Below are positions 35,540-43,405 of a stretch of 64,000 nt of DNA, piece after piece (within the stretch, counting starts at the first letter, position 1; every line of letters starts with the position of its first letter). The stretch is taken from positions 1-64,000 of the forward strand of contig CAXXMM010000009.1 in the NCBI GenBank assembly GCA_963676385.2, in the 5' to 3' direction. Position numbers and translations under genes: made by a program. The notes beneath the pieces were generated by a model, which had not been told where the DNA came from, did no database searches, and saw only the letters and a program-made list of their open reading frames with translations. Source of the DNA: UBA1422 sp963676385. Its GTDB lineage: Bacteria > Bacillota > Clostridia > Peptostreptococcales > Anaerovoracaceae.

Positions 35540-36663
35540 TATTTTGCTCCATGAAACTGATAATAACAAACTTCAAGTCTACCGTTATATAATTTTCGCC
35601 TTCTGTCGGCAGGGCGTTCCGCCACCGCTTGTTCCACTTCCTTGTCTGTAGTAATTAAAAACAGGGACCAATCAGGGTGTTTTTTGAGATACCGATTCAA
35701 TGATAGGTAAATGGTTTCAATGGTTTTTTTGTCTCCAATTCTTTCACCGTACGGGGGATTTGTGATGATGATGCCCCTGTCAGTTTCAGATGTCAATGAC
35801 CGAATGTCCCCAATGTGGAATTGAATCACATCTCCGACCCCTGCCTCCATGGCGTTTTGCCTCGCTCCTTCAATGGCGGCAGAATCAATATCAGCACCAA
35901 TAATTTGTATGTCTGCATCCTTCTTGATGGATTCAAACCCACTCTTCCGCTCTTCTTTCCAGGCCACCGGGTCAATAAGATTCCAGTTCTCCGCCGAAAA
36001 CTGTCTGGAAAGTCCCGGGGCGATATTCATCCCTATCATGGCCGCTTCAATTGGGATGGTCCCAGATCCGCAGCAAGGATCAATGAGGAGTCTGCCCTCT
36101 TTCCAAAAAGAAAGTTGAACCAGTGCCGCCGCCAACGTCTCTTTAATGGGGGCGCGTACATCTTTGACCCGATATCCTCGCTTGTGAAGTCCCGGTCCTG
36201 TGGTATCCACCGTTAAAGTAACCCTGTCTTTTAATATGGCAACTTTAACCTCATAAGTGCCCCCGGTCTCTTCAAAATTCATAACCCCATATGCGTCTGA
36301 AAGTCGATCAACGATTGCTTTTTTTACAATGCTTTGACAGGCAGGCACGCTATGAAGCGTAGACTTGACAGACGTACCGTTTACGGGAAACTTCCCATCT
36401 GGTGGAATTAAATTTTCCCATGGAAGTCCCCGAGTCTGCTGATATAGGTCTTCAAAGGTTATGGCATTAAATTCTGCCATCCTCAGCAATACTCGGTCCG
36501 CACAACGAAGCCATAAATTTGAGCGTACAATTCCTCTTTCATCACCCAAAAAAGTAATCTTACCATCTTCACTTTTGATGATCTTGTAGCCCAAGTTTTC
36601 AATTTCTCTTTTGACTAGGGCTTCCAATCCAAAAGTCGCAGTTGCAATTAGTTCAAGCTTCAT
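35539..36663 (-). CDS. THUMP-domain class I SAM-dependent RNA methyltransferase
   Basis: A 374-residue protein similar to the N-terminal half of RlmL and to YpsC. A THUMP RNA-binding domain (residues about 50-160) precedes a Rossmann methyltransferase with LLIDPCCGSGTIPIEAAMIG and the N6-adenine/N2-guanine motif ITNPPYGERI. It probably makes N2-methylguanosine in 23S rRNA. The start at 36663 has AAGGAG; an in-frame ATG at 36711 is in the mreB terminator. Confidence 0.9.
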   Translation of the reverse strand: MKLELIATATFGLEALVKREIENLGYKIIKSEDGKITFLGDERGIVRSNLWLRCADRVLLRMAEFNAITFEDLYQQTRGLPWENLIPPDGKFPVNGTSVKSTLHSVPACQSIVKKAIVDRLSDAYGVMNFEETGGTYEVKVAILKDRVTLTVDTTGPGLHKRGYRVKDVRAPIKETLAAALVQLSFWKEGRLLIDPCCGSGTIPIEAAMIGMNIAPGLSRQFSAENWNLIDPVAWKEERKSGFESIKKDADIQIIGADIDSAAIEGARQNAMEAGVGDVIQFHIGDIRSLTSETDRGIIITNPPYGERIGDKKTIETIYLSLNRYLKKHPDWSLFLITTDKEVEQAVAERPADRRRKLYNGRLEVCYYQFHGAK

Positions 36664-36712
36664 ATGTTTCTCTCCTTGCCGAGGAAAAAATCCTCGCTTT
36701 CTTAGATTCAAT

Positions 36713-36740
36713 AAAGGCTATCTCATCCGAGATAGCCTTT
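36713..36740 (-). terminator. Terminator after mreB
   Basis: A 12-bp perfect stem AAAGGCTATCTC / GAGATAGCCTTT with a 4-nt loop begins 15 nt after the mreB stop on the minus strand; the trailing T tract (TTTATTG) is short. Confidence 0.7.
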
Positions 36741-36754
36741 GAACGTCGATAATA

Positions 36755-37777
36755 TTAAATATAGGGTTGACGCTTATTCAAGCGGCTGCTTTCAATAACC
36801 CGCAGGTTATCCAACGCCATGCCGGTTCCCTTGGCCACACATGTGGTTGGTTCTTCAGCAATGGTGACTTTGATGCCGGTCCGCTGCTTTACTCTTTTGT
36901 CAATTCCCCACAAGAGGGCCCCTCCGCCTGTTAAAATAATCCCTGAATCACTAATATCCGATGCCAATTCAGGAGGCGTCTTCTCGAGAACACTATGAGC
37001 GGCTTCACAAATCTGTTGTAAAGGTTCATCTAATGCTTCCAACATGTCGTTGCTGGTCATGGTCACTTCTCTGGGAAGACCTGTGACAAGATCTCGTCCG
37101 CTGCACTGCATGGTCACTTCTTTCGTCCTTGTATAAGCGGTGCCTATGGCTTTTTTCAGTTCTTCCGCCGTACGCTCCCCAACATAAAGCTTGTGCTTTT
37201 TGCGCATATACTTAATGATTGCCTCATCAAACTTATCCCCGGCAACCTTAATTGATGTGCTGGCAACAATACCACCTAAAGCGATTAACGCAATATCTGT
37301 AGTACCGCCCCCAATATCCATCACCATAATTCCACCCGGCTTGGAAATATCCAATCCTGCGCCAATGGCCGCCGCAATGGGTTCTTCAATCAAGTTTACA
37401 TCTCGCCCACCGGCTTGAGTGGCTGCTTCCCGAACCGCTCTTTTTTCTACCTCCGTTACCCCACTGGGTACACACACCATGATTCTAGGTCGAAAGAATC
37501 GGCTGGTGCCGCAAGTTTTGCGGATAAAATATTTTAACATTCGTTCAGTAATGTCATAATCTGAAATAACACCATCCCTCAAAGGTCGAACGGCGATAAT
37601 GTTGGCAGGAGTTCTACCCAGCATCTGCTTGGCATCCTCTCCTACGGCAAGGATCTCATTGGTATCAGTGTTAATGGCAACGACGGAAGGTTCATTGAGG
37701 ACAATGCCCTTACCTTTCATATATACCAGAACATTGGCTGTCCCTAAATCGATTCCTACATATTCTGTGAATCCCAT
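36755..37777 (-). CDS. mreB: Rod-shape protein MreB (Mbl-like)
   Basis: A 340-residue bacterial actin that organises lateral wall synthesis. Phosphate 1 (GIDLGTANVLVY), connect 1, phosphate 2 (MVMDIGGGTTDIALI) and adenosine (ILTGGGALLWGIDKRV) motifs are intact. MreC and MreD are not adjacent, so this is probably a paralogue of the Mbl/MreBH type; sequence alone does not settle which. Confidence 0.94.
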   Translation of the reverse strand: MGFTEYVGIDLGTANVLVYMKGKGIVLNEPSVVAINTDTNEILAVGEDAKQMLGRTPANIIAVRPLRDGVISDYDITERMLKYFIRKTCGTSRFFRPRIMVCVPSGVTEVEKRAVREAATQAGGRDVNLIEEPIAAAIGAGLDISKPGGIMVMDIGGGTTDIALIALGGIVASTSIKVAGDKFDEAIIKYMRKKHKLYVGERTAEELKKAIGTAYTRTKEVTMQCSGRDLVTGLPREVTMTSNDMLEALDEPLQQICEAAHSVLEKTPPELASDISDSGIILTGGGALLWGIDKRVKQRTGIKVTIAEEPTTCVAKGTGMALDNLRVIESSRLNKRQPYI

Positions 37778-37819
37778 TGTTGATTCTCCTCTCGTATACG
37801 GTTGTAAGCCCGTTAAAGT

Positions 37820-37848
37820 ATTATATACAAATGTGACGCATTATTCAA
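37820..37848 (-). promoter_or_regulatory. mreB promoter
   Basis: Minus-strand TTGAAT (37848 to 37843), 17-bp spacer, TATAAT (37825 to 37820), about 42 nt upstream of the mreB start with GAGAGGAG as RBS. Confidence 0.65.
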
Positions 37849-37859
37849 TCCCTTTTTCC

Positions 37860-37888
37860 TTCATACCTGGAATCTTTTGTGATATAAT
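37860..37888 (+). promoter_or_regulatory. Threonine aldolase promoter
   Basis: TTCATA (37860-37865), 17-bp spacer, TATAAT (37883-37888); AGGAGG follows before the ATG at 37916. It diverges from the mreB promoter, and the two -35 boxes are 12 bp apart. Confidence 0.6.
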
Positions 37889-37915
37889 TAAAAAAAATAA
37901 TTCAGGAGGCAAGAT

Positions 37916-38935
37916 ATGCTTTACTTAAAAAACGACTATAGTCTTGGTGCGCATCCCCAAGTGATGGATGCATTGATTCAAACCAATATGAACAACGCCG
38001 ATGGGTATGGCATAGACGATTACTGCCGATTCGCTTCGGAAATGATTCTTCGGCGGATTCAGTGCCCTACCGGAGAAGTCCATTTCTTACCCGGTGGAAC
38101 CATCACCAATATGACTGCACTGGCAGCATTTTTAAGGCCTCACGAAGCGGTTATCTCTCCTGATACCGGTCATATCTGTTGTCATGAAACCGGGGCCATC
38201 GAAGCCACCGGTCACAAAATAATTCATGTTCCCACCAAAGATGGTAAGATTACCCCAAATCAAATTGAGGAGGTCATGGCCTTTCATGAGGATGAACACT
38301 ACGTGAAGCCAAGGCTTTTATATATCTCCAACAGCACCGAAACAGGGGCATATTATTTTAAAAAAGAGTTATTGGCCCTTCGGCAGGTGTGCAACCGCCA
38401 CAATCTGCTTCTCTATGTGGATGGTGCCCGTTTAGCCATGGCGCTAACCGCGCCCGGGAACGACGTGGTTCTGGAAGATATACCCCAAATTGCAGATGCA
38501 TTTTATATTGGAGGGACCAAGTGTGGTCTCCTTTTTGGCGAAGCATTAGTTTTAGTTAATGAAACCCTAAAAAAAGATTTCCGTTTTTTGCTGAAACAAC
38601 GTGGCGGTTTAATGGCAAAGGGAAGACTCTTGGGCGTCCAGTTCCAAGCGCTGATGAAAGATGACCTGTACTTCACCCTTGGCGCCCATGCCAATGAGCT
38701 TGCCGCTATTCTGGCAGAGGGCATAAAAAATGCCGGTTACCCCTTTGCGGTAGAACCGGCCACCAATCTTATCTTTCCAATTTTCCCAAATGCACTAATT
38801 GAACGGTTGCAAAAGGAAGTCATGTTTGAGGGTTGGCGCACCTACAAAGATGGTACTTCTGCAATTCGGCTGGTCACCTCCTGGGGAAGCACAAAAGAAG
38901 AAATCCAAGGATTTCTCCAAATGATTTCCCTTTGA
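37916..38935 (+). CDS. ltaE: Low-specificity threonine aldolase family protein
   Basis: A 339-residue fold-type I PLP enzyme of the beta-eliminating lyase family, cleaving threonine or allo-threonine to glycine and acetaldehyde. The motif GGTITNMTAL, the PLP-binding LLYVDGARLAMAL and the lysine in FYIGGTKCGLLFGEA are present. The acetaldehyde link to DeoC is suggestive only. It stands alone on the plus strand. Confidence 0.88.
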   Translation: MLYLKNDYSLGAHPQVMDALIQTNMNNADGYGIDDYCRFASEMILRRIQCPTGEVHFLPGGTITNMTALAAFLRPHEAVISPDTGHICCHETGAIEATGHKIIHVPTKDGKITPNQIEEVMAFHEDEHYVKPRLLYISNSTETGAYYFKKELLALRQVCNRHNLLLYVDGARLAMALTAPGNDVVLEDIPQIADAFYIGGTKCGLLFGEALVLVNETLKKDFRFLLKQRGGLMAKGRLLGVQFQALMKDDLYFTLGAHANELAAILAEGIKNAGYPFAVEPATNLIFPIFPNALIERLQKEVMFEGWRTYKDGTSAIRLVTSWGSTKEEIQGFLQMISL

Positions 38936-38958
38936 ATTCATTCCCATCATGATTACAT

Positions 38959-39465
38959 TTATTGAACCAAAATAATGGCGTCCGTCATAGTCTTTAAGGC
39001 AGCTGATGTGGCATTTTCGGGAATCAACAAGGTACATGCAATCTTATTGGTTTTGTCGTACCAATATGACACGCCAACCCCGTCTTGATCATAGGCAATT
39101 TTGTATGTGGCATCATCCGCCAATACAGTCTCCTGATTACCCAGACTTGATGCAACACCGGTAAGATCGGTCTCAGCTGTTGCCCCTTGTATATAGTACT
39201 TATATGCCAAACCATCCAGTTTGAACGAGACCAAACCTATTTCACCATCAATGATACTGTAAGCTTCTTTTTTGATGGTTGTGGGGAGCAATACTTGAAT
39301 CCCCAGTTCATCTTCAATCTGAACAGCACCCACAACATCTACCGTGGATTGCTTATCCATCATGGTACTTGAAGCCAATTCCTCTTCTTCATTGGTGCAA
39401 CCAACAGTTGCCCCAACAATCAGCAATATGCCAATCAAAAGACCAATCAATCTTTTTTTCATCAT
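38959..39465 (-). CDS. Hypothetical lipoprotein
   Basis: A 168-residue protein with a lipoprotein signal peptide (MMKKRLIGLLIGILLIVGATVGC, lipobox TVGC, so the mature protein begins at that Cys). The mature part is acidic and predicted mixed alpha/beta, with no motif that I recognise confidently; it loosely resembles DUF4367-like extracellular domains. The start at 39465 has GGAG 9 nt upstream. An upstream in-frame ATG at 39591 would place it inside ssrA and was rejected. It lies downstream of ssrA and may be expressed by readthrough. Confidence 0.72.
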   Translation of the reverse strand: MMKKRLIGLLIGILLIVGATVGCTNEEEELASSTMMDKQSTVDVVGAVQIEDELGIQVLLPTTIKKEAYSIIDGEIGLVSFKLDGLAYKYYIQGATAETDLTGVASSLGNQETVLADDATYKIAYDQDGVGVSYWYDKTNKIACTLLIPENATSAALKTMTDAIILVQ

Positions 39466-39493
39466 GAAATGACTCCAATCTTCATATTTTTTC

Positions 39494-39520
39494 CCAAACA
39501 AAAGGGGCCATGGCCCCCCG
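39494..39520 (-). terminator. ssrA terminator
   Basis: The perfect palindrome GGGGCCATGGCCCC (39504-39517) followed on the minus strand by TTTTGTTT begins 11 nt after the tmRNA 3' CCA end. Confidence 0.75.
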
Positions 39521-39527
39521 TGTATCA

Positions 39528-39885
39528 TGGTGGAGATGGCGAGAATCGAACTCGCGTCCAAAAGTACTTCCGCAAGAGTTTCTCCGAGCACAGCCTTTGT
39601 TGGTTTATTTCGCTTTCAGTGGACCTCAAAGGCAAGTTCCTCCGTCAGCTATCCTGTTATTCCCTTATGCTACCAGGAGCTTACATAAGGTTGTCCTACA
39701 TTGTCGACGCCGGTGATCGGGCCTGTAGGGGAACCCGGACCGACGCGCGGGCAGCGAATTAAGCTGCGTATGCGAATGTGTTGTTATTTTTAGCGTTTAT
39801 ATTTAACGTGCCTTTTTAACGCAGACTGGCAAACTGCGGCTCGCTTATCTTGGTTCTGCACCCCTGTCGAAACCTGTACATCCCC
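39528..39885 (-). ncRNA. ssrA: Transfer-messenger RNA (tmRNA)
   Basis: A 358-nt one-piece tmRNA. The 5' end GGGGATG pairs with CATCTCC before the encoded 3' ACCA (seven-base acceptor stem with one G-U). The 5' GTTTCGACAGGGGTGCAG, the T-arm GTTCGATTC and the 3' D-loop-like parts match the tRNA-like domain. The tag frame (39794 down to 39759) is GCT AAA AAT AAC AAC ACA TTC GCA TAC GCA GCT TAA, giving A-KNNTFAYAA, ending in the usual AA. It rescues stalled ribosomes with SmpB, whose gene lies 0.4 kb upstream, and targets tagged proteins to ClpXP. Confidence 0.96.
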
Positions 39886-39898
39886 ATTTAACTGGTTA

Positions 39899-39945
39899 AT
39901 TATACCCCAGCAACACAAATATAACAATTTTTTTGTGTTGCTGGG
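39899..39945 (-). promoter_or_regulatory. ssrA promoter spanned by a 14-bp inverted repeat
   Basis: Minus-strand TTGTTA (39927 to 39922), 17-bp spacer and TATAAT (39904 to 39899) start transcription a few nt ahead of the tmRNA 5' end. A perfect inverted repeat, CCCAGCAACACAAA (39906-39919) and TTTGTGTTGCTGGG (39932-39945), covers the spacer and holds the -35 box in its 12-nt loop. No T run follows on either strand, so it does not look like a terminator. Confidence 0.6.
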
Positions 39946-39961
39946 TGAACGTTCTGTGAAT

Positions 39962-40243
39962 TTATCTTCCTTCGTCTTTGATTTTTTGAATCGTTTCCTC
40001 CATTTCGTTGATTTCTTCTTCTTTTGATGTAATCTCTTTGATGTATTCTATGACCTCAGAATCTACATTTTCATCATCTTGATATTTTTCATAGAAGTAT
40101 CGCCCAATTTTCTTTTCTGCACTGTTTACATCGGATTTTAGAGATGCAATTTTTGCTTTATATTTGCCCATCTCCACAACGTCTCCGGTTTTGTCAGCGG
40201 CCATTCCAGCCATTTTTTTTGCTTTGTCAAAAAAGTCTCCCAT
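39962..40243 (-). CDS. Small coiled-coil protein of unknown function
   Basis: A 93-residue soluble protein (MGDFFDKAKKMAGMAADKTGD start) predicted almost wholly helical, with heptad-like spacing in EEINEMEETIQKIKDEGR at the C-terminus and a central Tyr-rich stretch (GRYFYEKYQDDE). I do not recognise a named family. AAAGGAG lies 7 nt before the ATG; a longer frame starts in the smpB 3' gap. It sits between smpB and ssrA in the same direction. Confidence 0.7.
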   Translation of the reverse strand: MGDFFDKAKKMAGMAADKTGDVVEMGKYKAKIASLKSDVNSAEKKIGRYFYEKYQDDENVDSEVIEYIKEITSKEEEINEMEETIQKIKDEGR

Positions 40244-40287
40244 ATCGTTCTCCTTTCCACTACACCTGACACATGTGCCCACTAGGA

Positions 40288-40740
40288 TTATCGGCTTTTG
40301 GCTTGTAAAATTCTTCGATCCGCATCCCGTTTAGCAATATCATGGCGTTTATCAAATAACTTCTTTCCTCGGGCAACCGCCAAGTCCATCTTTGCCCGTC
40401 CTCTATCATCAATATAAAGTTTTAACGGTATCAGCGTCAACCCTTGAAGGGTAGTATATCCTATTAATTTGTTGATTTCCCGTTTGTGTAATAGCAACTT
40501 TCTCGGTCGCAAAGGTTCCACATTAAAAATATTTCCAAATTCATAAGGGCTAATATTCATTCCGTAAACAAAAACTTCACCTTCCAAGATTTTGGCATAG
40601 CTTTCCGCAATACTGGCCTTTCCCTGTCGAAGAGATTTTATTTCAGTGCCGGTCAATACAAGACCTGCTTCATAAACCTCTTCTATGAAGTAATCATGTC
40701 TAGCTCTCCTGTTGTTTGCTATAATCTTTTGTTCACTCAT
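40288..40740 (-). CDS. smpB: SsrA-binding protein SmpB
   Basis: A 150-residue OB-fold protein that binds the tRNA-like domain of tmRNA. The opening NNRRARHDYFIEEVYEAGLVLTGTEIKSLRQGKASI, the GRAKMDLAVARGKKLFDKR core and the basic C-terminal tail DADRRILQAKSR that enters the ribosomal decoding site are all present. Its gene lies close upstream of ssrA, a recurring pairing. Confidence 0.97.
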   Translation of the reverse strand: MSEQKIIANNRRARHDYFIEEVYEAGLVLTGTEIKSLRQGKASIAESYAKILEGEVFVYGMNISPYEFGNIFNVEPLRPRKLLLHKREINKLIGYTTLQGLTLIPLKLYIDDRGRAKMDLAVARGKKLFDKRHDIAKRDADRRILQAKSR

Positions 40741-40755
40741 GTTTTTCTTTACCCA

Positions 40756-41262
40756 TTATTTTAAACTTCCAAACTTACTAAACGGAAGCACTCGTAGTAT
40801 GGCCTTTCCTGTTATTTCCTTGATTGCGACACACCCTACTTCATCGCTTCGACTGTCCACACTGACGATTCTATTATCTCCCAATACATAAACACGCCCT
40901 TTGGGCACAACAAAATCTTTCACATCCCCCGGGGTGGTGCCATCCTTCGTATAAGTTTCATTCAACGGCTCCCCATTAATAATGACAACCCCATTACTGA
41001 TTGTAATTTTATCTCCCGGAAGCCCGATAATTCGTTTAATGTACAATTCCTTGACCCCATCCGTATTGTGTGGGAAAACCACAATATCCCCTCTTTTGGG
41101 TTCCCCAAATACAGTGTATGCCTGCTTGCTAATAATCAGATAATCATTTTCATATAAGGTTGGTTCCATGGAAGTCTTTTTTACAATAATCGGTTTTATT
41201 AAAGTCACAATGCAAACCGCCACTAAAATAACAATGATAATATCTCGTATCAGTTGTTTCAT
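40756..41262 (-). CDS. lepB: Signal peptidase I (intact catalytic dyad)
   Basis: A 168-residue type I signal peptidase with one N-terminal membrane helix (IIIVILVAVCIVTLI). Catalytic Ser31 is in SMEPTL and Lys76 in YIKRIIGLPGD; the box E motif GDNRIVSVDSRSDEVG is intact. It removes signal peptides from secreted proteins on the outer membrane face. It is the third of three tandem paralogues, 3 nt after the second, with AGGAGG as RBS. Confidence 0.94.
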   Translation of the reverse strand: MKQLIRDIIIVILVAVCIVTLIKPIIVKKTSMEPTLYENDYLIISKQAYTVFGEPKRGDIVVFPHNTDGVKELYIKRIIGLPGDKITISNGVVIINGEPLNETYTKDGTTPGDVKDFVVPKGRVYVLGDNRIVSVDSRSDEVGCVAIKEITGKAILRVLPFSKFGSLK

Positions 41263-41265
41263 GAA

Positions 41266-41784
41266 TTAAATGCCTCCTATTTCGCTAAAAGGATACAGCC
41301 TGAAAAATGCTTTCCCCATAATCTTTGAAATTTTAACCGGTCCGACCTCATCAGATCTGCTATCAAGACTGACTTCCCTATTGTCTCCCATAACGAAAAC
41401 ACAGTCATCCGGCACTACATAATTATACAATTCTCCGGAAGTTTCCCCTTTTTCTCCCCCCATAATATACGGTTCTTGAATTAGCACTCCCTCTCGATAG
41501 ACTTTTCCATCAGAAATTGTCAACACATCTCCGGGAAGTCCAATGACCCTCTTAATCAATAATTTGTCTTTGCCATTGTCGTCCTTTAGGCTAGAGCGGA
41601 AGACAATAATGTCATCCCTTTGTATGTCTCCGAATCGGTAAGCTTGTTTGTATATCAATAAATAGTTATTCTCTTCCAAGGTAGGCAACATGGAAATTTC
41701 TTTCACAATGGTTGGTCGTACTAACATGGAGATGACCAAGGCCAAAACAAGGGCAAGCAAAATATCACGTATGATTGATTTCAT
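41266..41784 (-). CDS. lepB: Signal peptidase I (intact catalytic dyad), paralogue 2
   Basis: A 172-residue type I signal peptidase. One membrane helix (LLALVLALVISMLV), Ser31 in SMLPTL, Lys78 in LIKRVIGLPGD, and GDNREVSLDSRSDEVG are intact. Its ATG follows the stop of the previous gene with no gap. It differs from its neighbour in the variable middle loop, so substrate range may differ. Confidence 0.94.
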   Translation of the reverse strand: MKSIIRDILLALVLALVISMLVRPTIVKEISMLPTLEENNYLLIYKQAYRFGDIQRDDIIVFRSSLKDDNGKDKLLIKRVIGLPGDVLTISDGKVYREGVLIQEPYIMGGEKGETSGELYNYVVPDDCVFVMGDNREVSLDSRSDEVGPVKISKIMGKAFFRLYPFSEIGGI

Positions 41785-42324
41785 TTATTCAATCCCTCCA
41801 AATTCCGAAAATGGCCAAATGCCCAGTAAAACTTTGCCGCGTATTTTCTTCATATTCACAGGGCCAAGTTTTGAAGAACGGCTATCCATTATGACATCTC
41901 GATTATCACACAACAGAAACACCTCATCAGATGCTAGTTGTACCGTCATATCATCCCCCAGATTTCCAACGGATTCTTTCACTTTATATTCCTTATTGTC
42001 CCGATAGAATTTCCCGTCTTTGATAGTAATGGTTTCCTCTGGCAGTCCAACAACTCTGGCAATAATATTATCCTTTGACAATTCCGTGGCTGCATCCTTT
42101 GCCAATATCACTACACTTCCTAATTCCGGAATCCCCCGTTTCACAGAATATGTGTCCTTCTTGATTACAACAAGGGTTCCTTTCTGGATGGTAGGAGACA
42201 TCGCATTACTCTCCTGAATTTCAGGTGCAACAAACATCGTCAAAATCAATGCCAATACCACTGCGTAAATATAGGGCCTGTTCCTCTGTTTCCAGGGACG
42301 GTCATCTTGTTTTTGTGAAGTCAT
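41785..42324 (-). CDS. Signal peptidase I-like protein lacking Ser and Lys (pseudoenzyme)
   Basis: A 179-residue protein with the same single membrane helix and overall SPase I fold as its two neighbours, but the catalytic serine motif SMxPTL reads AMSPTI (Ala41) and the lysine motif IKRxxGLPGD reads IARVVGLPEE (Ala89). Box E also changes from GDNR to CDNR. The codons are GCG and GCC with an otherwise clean frame, so these look like real substitutions. The fold and DSRSSKLGPV are kept, suggesting selection for a non-catalytic role. The start at 42324 has AGGAG 9 nt upstream and overlaps the pseudouridine synthase gene by 23 nt. Confidence 0.88.
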   Translation of the reverse strand: MTSQKQDDRPWKQRNRPYIYAVVLALILTMFVAPEIQESNAMSPTIQKGTLVVIKKDTYSVKRGIPELGSVVILAKDAATELSKDNIIARVVGLPEETITIKDGKFYRDNKEYKVKESVGNLGDDMTVQLASDEVFLLCDNRDVIMDSRSSKLGPVNMKKIRGKVLLGIWPFSEFGGIE

Positions 42325-43276
42325 GTATGAGTTCTCCTGCAATTCGCTGAAATTCGTCTGGGGTTGGCCCAATCACCACGTTCCCATCAATGTTTAGTTT
42401 GTACGCATGAAGCAACTGAGTGGTAAGACCAAATCTTGCTTTGATTATTTTGTTATTCTGAGCGTTCCCATACTTTGTATCACCAATGATGGGATATCCC
42501 GCCGCCGCCAGTTGAGCCCTAATTTGATGGCTCCTACCAGTGATTAACTGAACTTCTACTAAGGTATATTCCGGGCCTTTCCCCCCTGACAAAGAATGAC
42601 CCAAAGGTCTTACTCTACTTTCCATCCGCTTACCTTCACCATCCGATTCGGCCAACACAGTTACCATGTTGGCTTGTTTATCCTTGGTCATGCTGTCTTG
42701 CAGCACCACTGGCCCCGTCAAATTTCCCAATACAATGGTCATGTAATACTTCTCAATAGAATCCCGTTGCCGAATCATTTTGTTCAAGCGCTTCAACGTT
42801 TCAGCATTCTTTCCAAAAATCACCAATCCTGTTGTGTTCCGATCCAATCGGTTCACTGGCGATGGCACAAACGTTTTTTCAATTCGAGGCAGATAATCCC
42901 CTTTTTCTGTTAAATATCCTAATACTTGATTCGCCAATGTGTTTTTCTTTTCATTGGCATCCCCATGGGTCAGAAGGCCATATGGCTTTGATACCACCAA
43001 CATATCTTTGTCTTCATAGGGAATAGCAAACTGACGAAGTGCCCGAACCGTTTTCTTCGTCTCCCGGTAAGACTTGGCCTCTTCTTCAGAGATATAAATT
43101 TCCACCAAGTCTCCTTCCGTAAGGAAAGACTCTATGGCCATTCGCTTCCCATTAACCCGGACCTCTTTGCGAATCATTTTATAAATTCTACCCAGTGATG
43201 CCTTTCTAAAATACTTCCTTAAAAATCGGTCCAGTCGCTGTTCTTCTTCATTTTTTTCTATTTTAAGTCTAATCAT
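42302..43276 (-). CDS. RluA/RluC/RluD-family RNA pseudouridine synthase
   Basis: A 324-residue enzyme with an N-terminal S4 RNA-binding domain (residues about 14-75) and a catalytic domain with the signature VNRLDRNTTGLVIFG holding the catalytic aspartate, then LITGRSHQIRAQLAAAGYPIIGD. It isomerises uridine in 23S rRNA; the position is unknown. No RBS is visible, and a TATAAT box ends 7 nt before the ATG, so its mRNA may be leaderless. It heads the signal peptidase-smpB run. Confidence 0.9.
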   Translation of the reverse strand: MIRLKIEKNEEEQRLDRFLRKYFRKASLGRIYKMIRKEVRVNGKRMAIESFLTEGDLVEIYISEEEAKSYRETKKTVRALRQFAIPYEDKDMLVVSKPYGLLTHGDANEKKNTLANQVLGYLTEKGDYLPRIEKTFVPSPVNRLDRNTTGLVIFGKNAETLKRLNKMIRQRDSIEKYYMTIVLGNLTGPVVLQDSMTKDKQANMVTVLAESDGEGKRMESRVRPLGHSLSGGKGPEYTLVEVQLITGRSHQIRAQLAAAGYPIIGDTKYGNAQNNKIIKARFGLTTQLLHAYKLNIDGNVVIGPTPDEFQRIAGELIHDFTKTR

Positions 43277-43283
43277 AAAGTTT

Positions 43284-43289
43284 ATTATA
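43284..43289 (-). promoter_or_regulatory. -10 box just before the pseudouridine synthase gene
   Basis: Minus-strand TATAAT (43289 to 43284) has no good -35 partner. It places the transcription start at or next to the ATG at 43276. Confidence 0.4.
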
Positions 43290-43354
43290 CATCAATGAGA
43301 TAGTGAAATACACATCATAATTGAAATAATTCACAAAAAATCAGTGGCATCCAA

Positions 43355-43384
43355 TTGGTAATTTTCTTCAATATATGTTACAGT
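43355..43384 (+). promoter_or_regulatory. Candidate promoter for the 46-residue gene and fba
   Basis: TTGGTA (43355-43360), 18-bp spacer ending TGT, and TACAGT (43379-43384), an extended -10 arrangement. AAGGAG follows 9 nt later. Confidence 0.35.
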
Positions 43385-43405
43385 ATTATAGGAAGGAGAA
43401 CGAAC

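Noticed and set aside
39466..39591. Extended lipoprotein start within tmRNA
   Set aside because: The added 42 residues come from the tmRNA 3' part and terminator; the signal peptide starts at 39465 with its own RBS.
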